Source: Pseudoalteromonas sp. HM-SA03 (GTDB lineage: Bacteria; Pseudomonadota; Gammaproteobacteria; Enterobacterales; Alteromonadaceae). Taken from it: a stretch of DNA of 34,199 nt. The notes beneath the pieces are model-generated. The model was not told the origin of the DNA, searched no databases, and was given only the letters and a program-made list of their open reading frames with translations. The position numbers and the translations under genes are program-made. Shown piece by piece: positions 1-9,713 of the stretch. Location of the stretch: assembly GCF_002289345.1 (NCBI RefSeq), contig NZ_NSDG01000022.1:1-34199 (forward strand), written 5' to 3'. Within the stretch, counting starts at the first letter, position 1; each line of letters begins with the position of its first letter.

Positions 1-6
1 TTTTAT

Positions 7-35
7 AACCCTAACCGATTGGTTGGGGTTTTTTT
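7..35 (+). terminator. Rho-independent terminator of an upstream gene
   Basis: Bases 7-16 (AACCCTAACC) pair with 21-30 (GGTTGGGGTT) in a 10-bp stem with one G-T wobble and a GATT loop, followed by T31-T35. The T run lies on the + strand side, so it ends a + strand gene that lies left of the window. The MCP gene ends at 122 on the other strand and could use it only weakly. Confidence 0.8.
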
Positions 36-121
36 ATGCCTCAATTGTAGGTCGAGATTTATCTCGACGAATTGGCTTGCTAAACAGCGGCTTTTTCAAG
101 TTTAAAGCATATCTAAAAACT

Positions 122-1729
122 TTATGAGCGTAATATGAACTTTTGCACTAATTGTGCAAGAGCGGTTGCTTGTTCACGCAACTCTTCACTTGAATGAGCT
201 GCTACTTGGGTGTCTTGCAATGAGCTACGACTAGACTCTTCAATATGTGATACATCCCGGGCCATTTCACTCGCAACAACTGACTGCTCCTCTGTCGCTG
301 TTGCAATGGATTGGATCATAGTTGCGATTTCTGATGCACTTTTGACTATTTCTTCAAGCTGAGTTCCAGCTTCTTCCGCCATTAATACACTCTGCTCAAC
401 TTGATTCACGCTGCTTTGCATAGAAGAGACTGCATGCTCTGTTTGTAATTGGATTGATTGTACTGTTGATACAACTTCTTCTGTGGCTTGTGAGGTGCGT
501 TCAGCCAGTGTTCTTACTTCGTCGGCCACAACGGCAAACCCTCTGCCTTGTTCGCCAGCTCTTGCAGCCTCAATTGCCGCGTTAAGCGCCAGTAAATTGG
601 TTTGTTCTGCAATACTGCCAATAACGCTAATTACATTGCCTATTTGACTACTTAGCTCCCCCAAGTTGGTTACGTTGCTAGCGGTACTTTGTACATCTTT
701 TGAAGCTGCACGGATTTTTTCTATGGTTTCACCTACCGACTTACCTCCTTGGCTGGCGAGAGATCTTGCTTGATCTGCATGGCCCGCGGCGACTTGACTC
801 TGTGCTGCAACTTCGGAAACGGTCGCGCTCATTTCTTCTATCGCCGTAGCAACTTGAGTTGATTGATCTGAAGAGGATTGGCTACGTACGGCAATTTGGT
901 TATTTGTAGCGGCGATATCACTGCTCGATGTACGGACTTCTCCAACGACCTTACTGATTTCTTTGAGCAGGTTATTCAATGAAGCTGCCATTTTATTTGT
1001 TGACGAGGCAAGGCTATCTATTTCATCTTTGCCTTGATGGACGATATCGGGCTGAGAAATATCGCCATTACCCACTCGCTCCGCAACTTCAAGTACTTGA
1101 TTCAGGCGGTTTATGATGGATTTATTCATTGAGTAAGCCACTATCACCCCTAATATTGCTGCAACGATACAAATGATAATTATAATTAAGAGTGTTGAGT
1201 TGAGGCCATTGACTAAATTATCAAGAGACCTGATTGCGTCTTCTCTTTCTTCGTTGGCAGATACTGTTAAGATTTTATTTAGTGGATAAAGGTAAGTATC
1301 ATCCGCAGATTTTAAAGTCCGGTTACTATTTTCTAGACTTATATTTTGAACATTGAACAACTCAGTCTGAATGTGATTTTGGTATTGAGATATCAAGCTC
1401 ATTATTCTAGCTAGCTTTTCACGGTCTGAAGCTTTATTTGATTCGTAGATATAAAGCGCTTTATGTGTTTCTTTGAATTCTTCAAATTGCTTATCGAATA
1501 GCTGCTTTTTGCTTTTATCACCGTTTGCATACTCGAGCGCTGAGGCTTCTAACTTATGGCCAATACCTAATAGTTGGTTGTAGTAGATCATGCCTGGAAG
1601 ATCATCATTTTTGATCTCAAAAGCACGAGTGGTTTCTGACGAGACTTTGAACCATACTAGGGTGCTGGAGAATGTCATCAGAAAGATTAGCGTACCAAAG
1701 GCAAGGTAAAGTTTTTTACTTAATTTCAT
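122..1729 (-). CDS. Methyl-accepting chemotaxis protein
   Basis: Transmembrane chemoreceptor that would signal through CheW/CheA. From the chosen start it has 535 residues: TM1 about 5-26, a periplasmic helical region about 30-177 resembling a four-helix-bundle sensor, TM2 about 178-200, HAMP about 201-253, then the long coiled-coil signalling domain. The conserved hairpin tip is visible ([20 protein letters not shown], then [18 protein letters not shown]). There is no NWETF-type C-terminal tether. The open frame extends to a GTG at 1738, but that GTG lies inside the Shine-Dalgarno AGGTGG (1735-1740), so the ATG at 1729 (MKLSKK) is the better start. It is a lone gene, divergent from the downstream cyclase. 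The ligand cannot be told from sequence. Confidence 0.95.
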   Translation of the reverse strand: MKLSKKLYLAFGTLIFLMTFSSTLVWFKVSSETTRAFEIKNDDLPGMIYYNQLLGIGHKLEASALEYANGDKSKKQLFDKQFEEFKETHKALYIYESNKASDREKLARIMSLISQYQNHIQTELFNVQNISLENSNRTLKSADDTYLYPLNKILTVSANEEREDAIRSLDNLVNGLNSTLLIIIIICIVAAILGVIVAYSMNKSIINRLNQVLEVAERVGNGDISQPDIVHQGKDEIDSLASSTNKMAASLNNLLKEISKVVGEVRTSSSDIAATNNQIAVRSQSSSDQSTQVATAIEEMSATVSEVAAQSQVAAGHADQARSLASQGGKSVGETIEKIRAASKDVQSTASNVTNLGELSSQIGNVISVIGSIAEQTNLLALNAAIEAARAGEQGRGFAVVADEVRTLAERTSQATEEVVSTVQSIQLQTEHAVSSMQSSVNQVEQSVLMAEEAGTQLEEIVKSASEIATMIQSIATATEEQSVVASEMARDVSHIEESSRSSLQDTQVAAHSSEELREQATALAQLVQKFILRS

Positions 1730-1738
1730 TGTTACCAC

Positions 1739-2440
1739 CTGAATATCAAATTTTGATTACATCATATCCTTGATACGTATTTCGCGGGCTAACTACTAAT
1801 GTTACATATTAGCAGATTCTTGAGTGACGATATGAGATTCACAGTGACAAAAATTTCTCTTAGCTAATACACATACACTTTAGTGAGATTAGATGCAGTA
1901 ATTATTGCCATTAACTAAATTTCATCTTGGGATGATTGCGCTGGGTACTGCTGGGCTGCCACGCTAGGTAGTCGTTGTGTTATCGATTCAATTTTCACTG
2001 CTTTTCAATCAATCTCCACTTTTCATCGCCATCTAACATTGAGCTAATAGCAAAAGTTGTTTCGTTATCACCATTAATTTTCTCGACTATTTTTTCTTGT
2101 GTCTTTTTTACGACATAACTTTTAACTGAATCAACTTGTGTAGAGGAAGTAACCCCTAATGGTTTAACTATAGGGCTTTCAGGAAACCAGCTATCATAAA
2201 TTAATATCTGTGTTACTTGGCCTATAAGAGTTTAGTTTGATAGTGCATGTACTACATTTGTGTGATCTTGCACTTAGTCCTTGCCATTTTTGAAGTGGTT
2301 GATGAGTGATACGAGCGTCCATCTTTTTGGGTTTTTGCTTTTTCGTAAATTGGCGGTTTTCGGTAAATTGCCTATGATTTTGTAATTAAATTGGTTTATT
2401 GTAGATTTAAGCAGCTAAATTTTATTAGGCAAGAGAGGCG
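1739..2440. other. Long intergenic spacer (about 700 bp)
   Basis: Lies between the divergently transcribed MCP and diguanylate cyclase genes and must hold both promoters; I could not pick convincing -35/-10 pairs. Apart from the coding-like minus-strand stretch at 1995-2231 I see only short frames, for example a 43-codon minus-strand frame starting at the ATG near 2322 (MDARITHQPLQ) that runs into the remnant in another frame. No RNA gene or insertion-sequence ends were recognised. Confidence 0.5.
1995..2231 (-). pseudogene. Possible truncated gene remnant, no start codon
   Basis: A minus-strand frame is open for 78 codons from just after a TAA (2232-2234) to a TGA (1995-1997). Its translation looks protein-like: it includes YDSWFPESPIVKPLGV, then SYVVKKTQEKIVEKINGDNE, and ends LDGDEKWRLIEKQ. 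There is no ATG, GTG or TTG near the front; the only in-frame ATG is about 15 codons before the stop. This pattern suits the 3' end of a decayed gene that lost its beginning. I do not recognise the family. It may simply be a chance open frame. Confidence 0.35.
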
Positions 2441-3832
2441 ATGAAGGTAACCGTAGAAAAGCAAACCATAGTGCTGTTATCGTTGTTTACCATCGTGTTC
2501 TGGAGTTTGACTTTCTACGCGGTAAATCTTATTTCTCACTCTATTGTGGTTCAGGAAGTAAGCGAAAGAACCGAAACGGTAAGGTCTAACATTTCACTTG
2601 TCCGCGCCAAAATTGAAAACGCCATATTTATGGACACCTATCTGGCTGAAAGTTTAGCTACCTTTGTTACTATCGACCCTGATTTTGCAATTGAACATTG
2701 GTCTCATGTGGTTGCTAAAGCTGTTGAAAAGTCGACACTTATTCGTCATGTTGGCCTCGCACCAAATAATATCATTAGTCATGTCTATCCAGTTGAAGGG
2801 AATCGAGCAGCTATCGGTTTCGATTTTCGCACTAACCCTGAACAATTTCGCACTGTTGAAATTGCAAGAATCTCTCAAAAAGTATTTATCGCCGGTCCAT
2901 TACAGTTAGTACAAGGCGGTGAAGCCTTGATAGCGAGGTTTCCTGTGTTTTCAGATTATCCGAGGAATGAAAGCTACTGGGGCGCGATTAGTGTAGTTCT
3001 AGATTATCAAAAGCTGCTCGAATATAGTGGTATTAGCGAGTTGGACAGCGCCATTTTAGCGATTCGAGGCCGGGATGGACTAGGTGAACAGGGGGATGTC
3101 TTTTATGGCACTGCTACCTTGTTTGAAACACCAGATTTAGTCATCCCAATTAACTTACCATCTGGTGAATGGCAACTTGTAGCTGATTATCAAATAGACG
3201 AGAGCACTTATGCAAAAGCAAGACAACAAGCACAGATTTTGGTTACTGCTGTTGCCTCAATATTGTTTCTCTCGTTATTAGTGCTCTATCGATCGTATCA
3301 CTTAGCACATACAGCCTCGCTGCAAGATGATTTAACCAAGTTACCCAACCGTCGCTATGCGATTAGGCAACTCAATACGTTACTTGGTCGTTCAGAACAA
3401 CCATCATTTGTGTTGCTTAACCTCGATCTAAATAATTTTAAGCAAGTAAATGATAAGTTTGGTCATGAAGTGGGAGATAAGCTGTTACTCCATGTTTCGT
3501 CAATTTTGATGAACTCGGTGCGAGTGTACGACTTTATCGCGCGTTTAGGGGGAGACGAGTTTATTGTTATTTTGCACAGAGTGTCAGAGGAAGCTTTGGT
3601 TAACTCAATTATAAAAAATATTAAGGAGCAGGTTGCAAGTCAACCCTTACACGTTGACAGACACATCATTCAAATATCGGTGAGCATTGGTTACGCTTTT
3701 CCTACAGCAAACCAAGATAGTGTCTCAGGCCTCATGGCGCGAGCCGACCACAACATGTATTACGATAAAAATCTGTCGCAACGACAGCAAAAAGAAAGTG
3801 AGGTTTTGGAAACAAATCAGGAAACCCATTAG
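2441..3832 (+). CDS. CHASE-domain diguanylate cyclase (GGDEF)
   Basis: Membrane-bound enzyme predicted to make cyclic di-GMP from two GTP. Of its 463 residues, TM1 is about 9-31, then comes a periplasmic CHASE-like sensor about 75-190 (IGFDFRTNPEQF, then a VFIAGPLQLVQGG stretch), TM2 about 265-285, and a GGDEF domain about 295-448. The active-site loop is intact (RLGGDEF, G370-F374), and an RxxD product-inhibition site (R361-V-Y-D364) sits exactly five residues before it, so feedback inhibition by c-di-GMP is expected. No EAL domain is present. The ATG is preceded by AAGAGAGG at 2431-2438, close to the start. It is followed 44 nt later by a histidine kinase on the same strand, possibly cotranscribed. 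CHASE domains often bind small organic ligands; the ligand here is unknown. Confidence 0.93.
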   Translation: MKVTVEKQTIVLLSLFTIVFWSLTFYAVNLISHSIVVQEVSERTETVRSNISLVRAKIENAIFMDTYLAESLATFVTIDPDFAIEHWSHVVAKAVEKSTLIRHVGLAPNNIISHVYPVEGNRAAIGFDFRTNPEQFRTVEIARISQKVFIAGPLQLVQGGEALIARFPVFSDYPRNESYWGAISVVLDYQKLLEYSGISELDSAILAIRGRDGLGEQGDVFYGTATLFETPDLVIPINLPSGEWQLVADYQIDESTYAKARQQAQILVTAVASILFLSLLVLYRSYHLAHTASLQDDLTKLPNRRYAIRQLNTLLGRSEQPSFVLLNLDLNNFKQVNDKFGHEVGDKLLLHVSSILMNSVRVYDFIARLGGDEFIVILHRVSEEALVNSIIKNIKEQVASQPLHVDRHIIQISVSIGYAFPTANQDSVSGLMARADHNMYYDKNLSQRQQKESEVLETNQETH

Positions 3833-3876
3833 AACTATACTAAGCTTACAGAGTATCAATTAAGTGGGAATGTGCC

Positions 3877-5679
3877 GTGCAGCTAAAGCAGTCAGTTCTA
3901 TTTTTCAAAATTGCCGCGTTGACTTCTGCGATTGTAATTATATTCGTCAGCTGGTTTTTGTATTACGAAGTGAGTCGTAGTGCGCGCCTTACTGCACAAT
4001 TCACTCAGCTACAAACCGCTCTACAACGAACCATGGATCAAGAAGAGCATATTCTTATTCGAGCACAAAAAGATGACGTTTCTGCCATCCCACAATTAAA
4101 GTACAGCTATCAGGATAGCTTTAGTAACTTACTTAATTCTATGGCCAATGAAGGGGCCTTGTTGCCTTTACTATTACAACTCGATGAACTGTCAAAATCC
4201 TACTTTGGTAAACTGGATGAACTTGTCCGCTTGCATGAGCTGCTCGGCTATGACGAAAATGCAAGCATTTATGGTGAATTTAGACGTAGCGCTCATGCTT
4301 TACAGGAGCGAATTTCTGGTAAGGCCATACCTCAGTTGGAAATTGCTATATTGGAATTAAGGCGTCGAGAAAAAGATTTTTTGTTAAGAGCTGACTTGGG
4401 TTATTTGCAGCAGCACGAACAACTAGTCATACATGCTAAGCAACTAATCAAAGACAGTGCGCTTAGTGAAGAGGTAAGCAACTTGCTTAAACGTTATGAA
4501 GCGGGTTTTGCAAACTATGTTGCTATTTTGAGAAAGCTAGGTTTGCACGATGGAGAAGGCGTGCGTGCAGAGCTGTTCACCGAGAAACAAAAATTAAGAA
4601 GCCAGTTTGAACTGGTATCAATCCGTACCCAAGCCGTTACGCAAGAACGTAAAGAAAGTATCATTTTATATGGTCTTATTTTAATTGTACTGATGAATAT
4701 TGCCGTGCTTATCTTACTTAATTATCAAAATAGCAAAGTCACACGGCATATACTGGCTATCAATAAAGTACTCGTAAAAGTTGCTAAACTTGAAGACTTT
4801 AGCTTAAGGGTGAATATTGACGGCAACGATGAGATTGCACAAATAGGTCACCAACTTGATGACCTATTGGCATTTATTGAAACCTTGCTTGCGCGTCTGA
4901 GCGCAGCGCAGCAACGCTTGATTGAAGAAGCCAAAATGGCGAGCTTAGGAAATATGGTGAGTGGCTTTGCTCATGAGCTTAATACGCCGCTTGGTGTTGC
5001 TATTACCAGCCAATCGCATTTAAAAGAGCAAGTTGCGACACTAAAATCACAACTTGAACTTGGTAAGTTACAGCGGCAAACCTTGACGACACTAATTACC
5101 GAGGCAGAAGCAGCGCTATATTTATTAGAAAACAACCTCCACCGTACAGCCTCGCTAGTAGATGATTTTAAGCTAGTGGCAGTGAATCGAGAGTTTGAAG
5201 AAAAGAGTACGTTCAACCTTAAGCATTTAGTTAAAAATGTCTTTGATTGCTACCAATCAGAATTAAACCAAGAAGACTATGCCATTGCACTCGAAATCCC
5301 CGAAAACTTAACTTTAATAAGCTACCCGTCGGTGTTTAGCCAAGTTGTTGGGTACAGTATTAACAACTGCATCAAGCACGCCAAGATTGACGGGCAAAAG
5401 CTCAATATTGTGGTATCTACCGTGCTAATTAATGACTATATCCATTTTTATTTTAAAGATGATGGTGCCGGTATAGATAAAGAGTTATTGCCTGCTATAT
5501 TTGAGCCTTTCGTTACTTCAAAACGTTTTTCGGGGGGGACAGGACTTGGCTTGAGTATTGTATATAACTTAGTAACACAGAAGTTGAAGGGCGAAATCAA
5601 AATGCAAAGCCCTGCGCATGGCGGTGCCTGCTTGCATATTATTTTAACCGGAACAGAGTTTAATTTTACAGAAGAGTGA
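3877..5679 (+). CDS. HAMP sensor histidine kinase
   Basis: Membrane sensor kinase of 600 residues: TM1 about 9-30, a mainly helical periplasmic region about 31-259, TM2 about 260-283, HAMP about 284-337, a HisKA domain with the H-box FAHELNTPLG (phospho-acceptor His366), and a C-terminal HATPase with N-box (INNCIKHA), G1 (DDGAGID), F-box (IFEPFVTSK) and G2 (GGTGLGLS). All catalytic boxes look intact, and the HELNTPLG form resembles orphan kinases near GGDEF proteins. Start is GTG at 3877; the nearby ATG at 3870 is out of frame, and the ribosome site is weak (TGGGA). No response-regulator gene is adjacent, so its partner must be encoded elsewhere. It may share a transcript with the cyclase just upstream. 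Confidence 0.92.
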   Translation: MQLKQSVLFFKIAALTSAIVIIFVSWFLYYEVSRSARLTAQFTQLQTALQRTMDQEEHILIRAQKDDVSAIPQLKYSYQDSFSNLLNSMANEGALLPLLLQLDELSKSYFGKLDELVRLHELLGYDENASIYGEFRRSAHALQERISGKAIPQLEIAILELRRREKDFLLRADLGYLQQHEQLVIHAKQLIKDSALSEEVSNLLKRYEAGFANYVAILRKLGLHDGEGVRAELFTEKQKLRSQFELVSIRTQAVTQERKESIILYGLILIVLMNIAVLILLNYQNSKVTRHILAINKVLVKVAKLEDFSLRVNIDGNDEIAQIGHQLDDLLAFIETLLARLSAAQQRLIEEAKMASLGNMVSGFAHELNTPLGVAITSQSHLKEQVATLKSQLELGKLQRQTLTTLITEAEAALYLLENNLHRTASLVDDFKLVAVNREFEEKSTFNLKHLVKNVFDCYQSELNQEDYAIALEIPENLTLISYPSVFSQVVGYSINNCIKHAKIDGQKLNIVVSTVLINDYIHFYFKDDGAGIDKELLPAIFEPFVTSKRFSGGTGLGLSIVYNLVTQKLKGEIKMQSPAHGGACLHIILTGTEFNFTEE

Positions 5680-5765
5680 GTAATCTGAGCTTCGGATAAT
5701 TAACGCCTTTCTAGCAGCCAGTTTTTGTGCTAACTGCGTTGAATCTAGCTATTGGTGCATAAATT

Positions 5766-5797
5766 CGCCTTGCCTACAGGATGTAGGTACCAGGGCG
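5766..5797. repeat. Short palindromic element
   Basis: CCTACA (5773-5778), GGA, then TGTAGG (5782-5787) form a perfect 6-bp stem with a 3-nt loop. It is enclosed by CGCC (5766-5769) pairing with GGCG (5794-5797). No T run follows, so it is not an obvious terminator. It may be one half of a larger repeat element together with 5807-5948. Confidence 0.45.
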
Positions 5798-5806
5798 GTA
5801 GCAGGA

Positions 5807-5948
5807 CGTGAGAGCGGGGTTATCCCCAAAACTCTCTAGCTAGATAAGGAAATAATTTAATGTGAGTTTAAAAGCAATTAGTTAGCTCACTCCTTATCCA
5901 AACCCCAGGTTAAGTAACCGGAGCGTGGGATAACAACTCGCTCTCGCG
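5807..5948. repeat. Large imperfect inverted repeat (about 142 bp)
   Basis: Outer arms CGTGAGAGCG (5807-5816) and CGCTCTCGCG (5939-5948) pair at 9 of 10 positions. Next inward, GTTATCCC (5819-5826) pairs with GGGATAAC (5927-5934). Further in, TAGATAAGGA (5841-5850) pairs with TCCTTATCCA (5891-5900) at 9 of 10, and GTGAG (5862-5866) pairs with CTCAC (5886-5890). The nesting in one order argues for a single long hairpin, as in MITE-like elements. Confidence 0.55.
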
Positions 5949-6010
5949 CGGCCGTTATATCTTATACCGATTTGCTTATCTGAATACAGCTTATGTAAGG
6001 TAAATAAAGT

Positions 6011-6047
6011 AAAAAAGCCAGCATGACTGATCATGCTGGCTTTTATT
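6011..6047. terminator. Bidirectional terminator, kinase / DUF885
   Basis: AGCCAGCATGA (6016-6026), a CTGA loop and TCATGCTGGCT (6031-6041) form an 11-bp perfect stem. An A run lies on its left and a T run on its right, so it can terminate in both directions. It sits 21 nt past the DUF885 stop codon and is the main terminator for that gene. Confidence 0.85.
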
Positions 6048-6067
6048 CGGTTCATTGGCAGTAGGAG

Positions 6068-7900
6068 TTAGCCTTTTTTGCTCGCTACCCACTCATCAAC
6101 AAATAATTCAAGCACGTTTAGTGGAACTGGGCCATTTTTCAGTACGACGTCGTGGAACTCACGAATATCAAACTTATCGCCTAGTTCTTTCTTAGCGGCT
6201 TCACGAAGTTCTAGGATCTTCAACATCCCCACTTTGTACGCAGTGGCTTGTGAAGGCATAACAATATGGCGCTCTACCATCTTCACTGCGTCTGACTTAG
6301 CATTTGGTGTGTTGTTTACGTAGTAATCAATACCTTCTTGACGTGTCCACTTCATTGCGTGGATCCCTGTATCTACCACTAAGCGGCATGCACGCCATAA
6401 TTCCATCGCTAAGCGACCAAAGTCTGAATAAGGGTCTTCGTATAAACCCATTTCTTTTGGCACAAGCTCAGAATATAAGCCCCAACCTTCGATGTATGCA
6501 GTGTAACCACCAAACTTACGGAATTTAGGCATATCTTCTAGCTCTTGAGCAATTGCGATCTGCATGTGGTGACCCGGAATACCTTCGTGATAAGCCAAGG
6601 CTTCCATTTGATAAGTTGGCATCGCTTCCATGTCGTAAAGGTTTGCATAGTAAACACCAGGACGTGAGCCGTCAGGCGCGGGTTGCTGGTAGAAAGCTTT
6701 ACCTGCAGATTTTTCGCGGAATGCCTCTACGCGTTTTACTATCATGTCCGCTTTTGGCTTAACGATAAACAGCTCATCCAAGCGTGACTTCATATTATCG
6801 ATCATCGCTTTGGCTTCGGCTAAATATTGTGCCTTACCAGCTTCTGTATTTGGAAGGTAAAACTGCTTGTCGGTTTTCATGAACTCCATAAAGGCTTTTA
6901 AATCGCCTTTGAAGCCCACTTTCTCTTTGATTGCTCGCATTTCGTCATGAATACGCGCCACTTCTGATAAACCGATTTCGTGAATTTCTTCAGCGCTTAA
7001 TGCTGTGGTTGTCGTACGTGCTAGGGCGTTATTATAAAACTTTTCGCCGTTAGGGAATTTCCATGCACCATCACGATTGTCTGCTTTTTTCTCAAGTTTA
7101 TGTAGGTAACCAATCAACTTGTTATAAGCAGGCTTTACTGCTGTTGTTAGCGCGTCTGTTGCTTCTTTTACCAGCGCTGATTTCTCGTCTTCACTGATTT
7201 CAAGTGTTGCTACTTTGCGTTTGAAATCAGCCAGTAACGTTGAGTCGTCACCCGCAGTAAATGGCGCACCTTTGATGATATTTTCACTTGATTCAATGAC
7301 GTGAGGGAAAACGAATTTCGGCGCAATAATACCTTTATCCGCACGCGCTTTTAAGTCAACGATGAGCTGATCAAATACAGCCGGTACGCCATTTAAACGT
7401 GAGATATACGCTTTGGCATCTTTCACATCGGTAATTTGATGTTGGTTGATTAAAAATGCAGGCACCATTGAGTGTGTACCATACATCTGATTTACCGGAT
7501 AAGAATGGTAACGCCATTTAAAATCTGCAATGGTGTTTTCAAGGCCTTGCTTGAATAAGTCGTAGCTCACTTGCGTATTGGCATCGAGCTTACTGCGATC
7601 AATCGCATTAAGCGCGGCTAAGTCTTGTTTCGTCAGTTCAAGATCTTCAAGTTGTCGCGCTTCACTGCCGTCATCCCACTTGTCGTAGTCTTGTTTGATA
7701 CCCATATAAGTTTGGTAAACTGGGCTACGCATTACGCCACGGGTAAACGACGCTTCAAAAAGTGCGTTTGCCTTTTCTACTTCACTTTTTACGACTTGTT
7801 GTTCAGCTTTTGGAGCAGGTGCTGGAGAGTGTGTGGTTTGTTGACAGCCAGCAAAAAGCGCGACGCTTACCGCTGCTGCTAAAATGGTTAATTTACGCAT
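6068..7900 (-). CDS. DUF885 family lipoprotein, putative metallopeptidase
   Basis: Predicted lipoprotein of 610 residues. The signal peptide MRKLTILAAAVSVALFAGC ends in a lipobox (LFAGC) with Cys19 as the lipidation site, followed by a Pro/Ala-rich linker (about 22-35). The DUF885 hallmark HEGIPGHH (His438-His445) and the downstream YIEGWGLYSE are intact; these resemble zinc-binding helices of metallopeptidases, so a peptide-cleaving role is likely but not proven. The frame extends 29 codons upstream to 7987, which would overlap hemW and spoil the signal peptide; the ATG at 7900 has AGGG six bases before it and is preferred. Substrate is unknown. It sits downstream of hemW but with its own 79-nt leader. 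Confidence 0.9.
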   Translation of the reverse strand: MRKLTILAAAVSVALFAGCQQTTHSPAPAPKAEQQVVKSEVEKANALFEASFTRGVMRSPVYQTYMGIKQDYDKWDDGSEARQLEDLELTKQDLAALNAIDRSKLDANTQVSYDLFKQGLENTIADFKWRYHSYPVNQMYGTHSMVPAFLINQHQITDVKDAKAYISRLNGVPAVFDQLIVDLKARADKGIIAPKFVFPHVIESSENIIKGAPFTAGDDSTLLADFKRKVATLEISEDEKSALVKEATDALTTAVKPAYNKLIGYLHKLEKKADNRDGAWKFPNGEKFYNNALARTTTTALSAEEIHEIGLSEVARIHDEMRAIKEKVGFKGDLKAFMEFMKTDKQFYLPNTEAGKAQYLAEAKAMIDNMKSRLDELFIVKPKADMIVKRVEAFREKSAGKAFYQQPAPDGSRPGVYYANLYDMEAMPTYQMEALAYHEGIPGHHMQIAIAQELEDMPKFRKFGGYTAYIEGWGLYSELVPKEMGLYEDPYSDFGRLAMELWRACRLVVDTGIHAMKWTRQEGIDYYVNNTPNAKSDAVKMVERHIVMPSQATAYKVGMLKILELREAAKKELGDKFDIREFHDVVLKNGPVPLNVLELFVDEWVASKKG

Positions 7901-7979
7901 TTTATACCCTTTTATTATATGTTGCCGAATGGCGGTTTTCATGCGGGTTGCAGTGAATATCACCCGCATTATTTCTATG

Positions 7980-9116
7980 TTAAACAAATAACTCTAGCAG
8001 ATCGTTGAGGTATCGGTGGCCTTTATTTGTAACTAGCCATGAATCGTTGGTTTCCTCAATCAAACCCTTATTTACGGCCTCAGCAATTTGCGTTGCAATC
8101 GCGCTAAGTTCAAGGCCTGTGTAGTCAACAAACTGTTGTTTTGATGCGGCGGTTTTTAAACGGAACACATTCATAAAAAACTCAAATGGTCTGTCATCGT
8201 TTGCAACATGCCACTGCTCATACAAATAGGGTTTACTCAGATCCATATAGCCGCGAGGGTGTTTTACCTTTACGGTTCTTAAGATCTGTTGCTGCTCAGG
8301 CAAAGTGATTTTGCCATGTGCACCACAGCCGATCCCGATATAATCGCCAAATTGCCAATAATTCAAGTTATGTCGACATTGAAATCCTGCTTTGGCATAG
8401 CCTGAGATCTCATATTGCTGGTAGCCGTGCTCCGCAAGTAATGCCTGACCTTGTTCTTGGATGTCCCACAGTGTTTCATCCTCAGGTAAAACCGGAGGTT
8501 TAGAGGCAAACTGCGTATTTGGCTCAATGGTTAATTGATACCAAGAAAGGTGTGGCGGTGCCATTGCTATGGCTTTTTCTAAATCACTTAAGGCGTCGCT
8601 AACAGATTGATTAGGAAGACCATGCATCAAATCAAGATTAAAGCTATTTAACCCTGCTTGATGTGCTTCTTGAGCGGCATTTAGCGCTTCTTGCTCGCCA
8701 TGAATACGACCAAGTTGAGTAAGCTTTTCCTGTTGTAAGCTTTGTACACCTATCGAAATACGATTGATGCCAGCCGCGACATAATGTTTAAAACGATCTG
8801 TCTCAACAGTGCCTGGATTTGCTTCTAAAGTGACTTCAATGTCATCCTCAAAACCAATTAGCGCCTCAATTTCACTGAGTAAATAGCGGTACGCTTCACC
8901 TGAAAGCAGGCTAGGGGTGCCACCGCCAATAAAAATACTACTGAGTTTACGGCCCTGAACATAGTGAAGATCGGCTTTGATATCGTGGAGCAAATGTTGA
9001 ATATATTCCGATTCAGGAATATCGCCCTTTTTACCATGGCTGTTGAAATCACAGTAAGGGCACTTTTGCACGCACCAAGGTACGTGCACATAAAGACTTA
9101 ATGGAGGTAGTTTCAC
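7980..9116 (-). CDS. hemW: HemW, heme chaperone (radical SAM)
   Basis: Formerly annotated as oxygen-independent coproporphyrinogen oxidase-like; HemW proteins bind a 4Fe-4S cluster and heme and act in heme delivery in the cytoplasm, without coproporphyrinogen oxidase activity. The radical-SAM motif CVQKCPYC lies near residue 15, followed by FIGGGTPS and an extended C-terminal HemN domain. The length of 378 residues is typical. The start is GTG at 9116, overlapping the TGA of rdgB by four bases (GTGA, 9113-9116), which indicates translational coupling. The rdgB-hemW order is widespread in gammaproteobacteria. Confidence 0.95.
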   Translation of the reverse strand: MKLPPLSLYVHVPWCVQKCPYCDFNSHGKKGDIPESEYIQHLLHDIKADLHYVQGRKLSSIFIGGGTPSLLSGEAYRYLLSEIEALIGFEDDIEVTLEANPGTVETDRFKHYVAAGINRISIGVQSLQQEKLTQLGRIHGEQEALNAAQEAHQAGLNSFNLDLMHGLPNQSVSDALSDLEKAIAMAPPHLSWYQLTIEPNTQFASKPPVLPEDETLWDIQEQGQALLAEHGYQQYEISGYAKAGFQCRHNLNYWQFGDYIGIGCGAHGKITLPEQQQILRTVKVKHPRGYMDLSKPYLYEQWHVANDDRPFEFFMNVFRLKTAASKQQFVDYTGLELSAIATQIAEAVNKGLIEETNDSWLVTNKGHRYLNDLLELFV

Positions 9117-9706
9117 GCGAGGCCTTGAAAGTGACTGACGAGTTGTTTAAGTGCCTGTCCTCTGTGGCTGATTGCGTTTTTTTCTTCCTTGGTTAGCTCT
9201 GCTGATGTGCAGTTTAAACCTTGTACCTTAAAGATTGGGTCGTAACCAAACCCTTCTCGGCCTTGTTGCGTTGTGGTGATTTCACCTTCCCAACTTGCCT
9301 GACAAATAATCGGCGTTGGGTCGTCAGCGTGGCGCATATAAACTAAAACACACCAAAAACGGGCGCTGCGCTCAGTTTGTTCGCCAAGCGCTGCAAGCAA
9401 GTGATCAATATTTTTTTGGTCGTCGGCGTTTGCGCCAGCATAACGCGCTGAATATACTCCAGGTGCGCCGTTTAACGCGTCTACCTCAAGGCCTGAGTCA
9501 TCGGCAATGGCAGGCAAGCCAGAAATCTTAGCAGCATGACGTGCCTTGATAATGGCGTTTTCCACAAAGGTCGTGCCGGTTTCCGCAACCTCTGGCACGT
9601 TGAAATCACTTTGCGGTAATACCTCAATGTCATACTGATTTAGCATCGCGCTAAGCTCTTTGACTTTACCTTGGTTGCCCGTGGCAAGTACCACTTTATT
9701 TGACAT
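9113..9706 (-). CDS. rdgB: dITP/XTP pyrophosphatase RdgB
   Basis: Hydrolyses non-canonical purine triphosphates (dITP, XTP) to monophosphates, keeping them out of DNA and RNA. The 197-residue protein begins with the family motif [13 protein letters not shown] and carries [26 protein letters not shown] and the C-terminal [11 protein letters not shown] and SHRGQAL motifs, all complete. It is encoded between DUF4426 (7-nt gap) and hemW (4-nt overlap) in one operon. Confidence 0.96.
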   Translation of the reverse strand: MSNKVVLATGNQGKVKELSAMLNQYDIEVLPQSDFNVPEVAETGTTFVENAIIKARHAAKISGLPAIADDSGLEVDALNGAPGVYSARYAGANADDQKNIDHLLAALGEQTERSARFWCVLVYMRHADDPTPIICQASWEGEITTTQQGREGFGYDPIFKVQGLNCTSAELTKEEKNAISHRGQALKQLVSHFQGLA

Positions 9707-9713
9707 ATTTTCT

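Larger units (their letters stand above)
5680..6010. other. Intergenic spacer with nested palindromes
   Basis: No gene is visible between the kinase and the convergent DUF885 gene. The space is taken up by a short hairpin (5766-5797), a large imperfect inverted repeat (5807-5948) and the terminator at 6011-6047. These look like a mobile palindromic intergenic element, but no open frame or target duplication was identified. Confidence 0.5.

Noticed and set aside
1730..1738. GTG start for the chemoreceptor
   Set aside because: This GTG is inside the AGGTGG ribosome site of the ATG at 1729.
6016..6041. Perfect palindrome as an operator
   Set aside because: Its A and T flanks and position just past the DUF885 stop make it a two-way terminator.
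5680..6067. Small RNA gene in the spacer
   Set aside because: Strong pairing is present but I see no promoter or known RNA family; the layout fits a palindromic repeat better.
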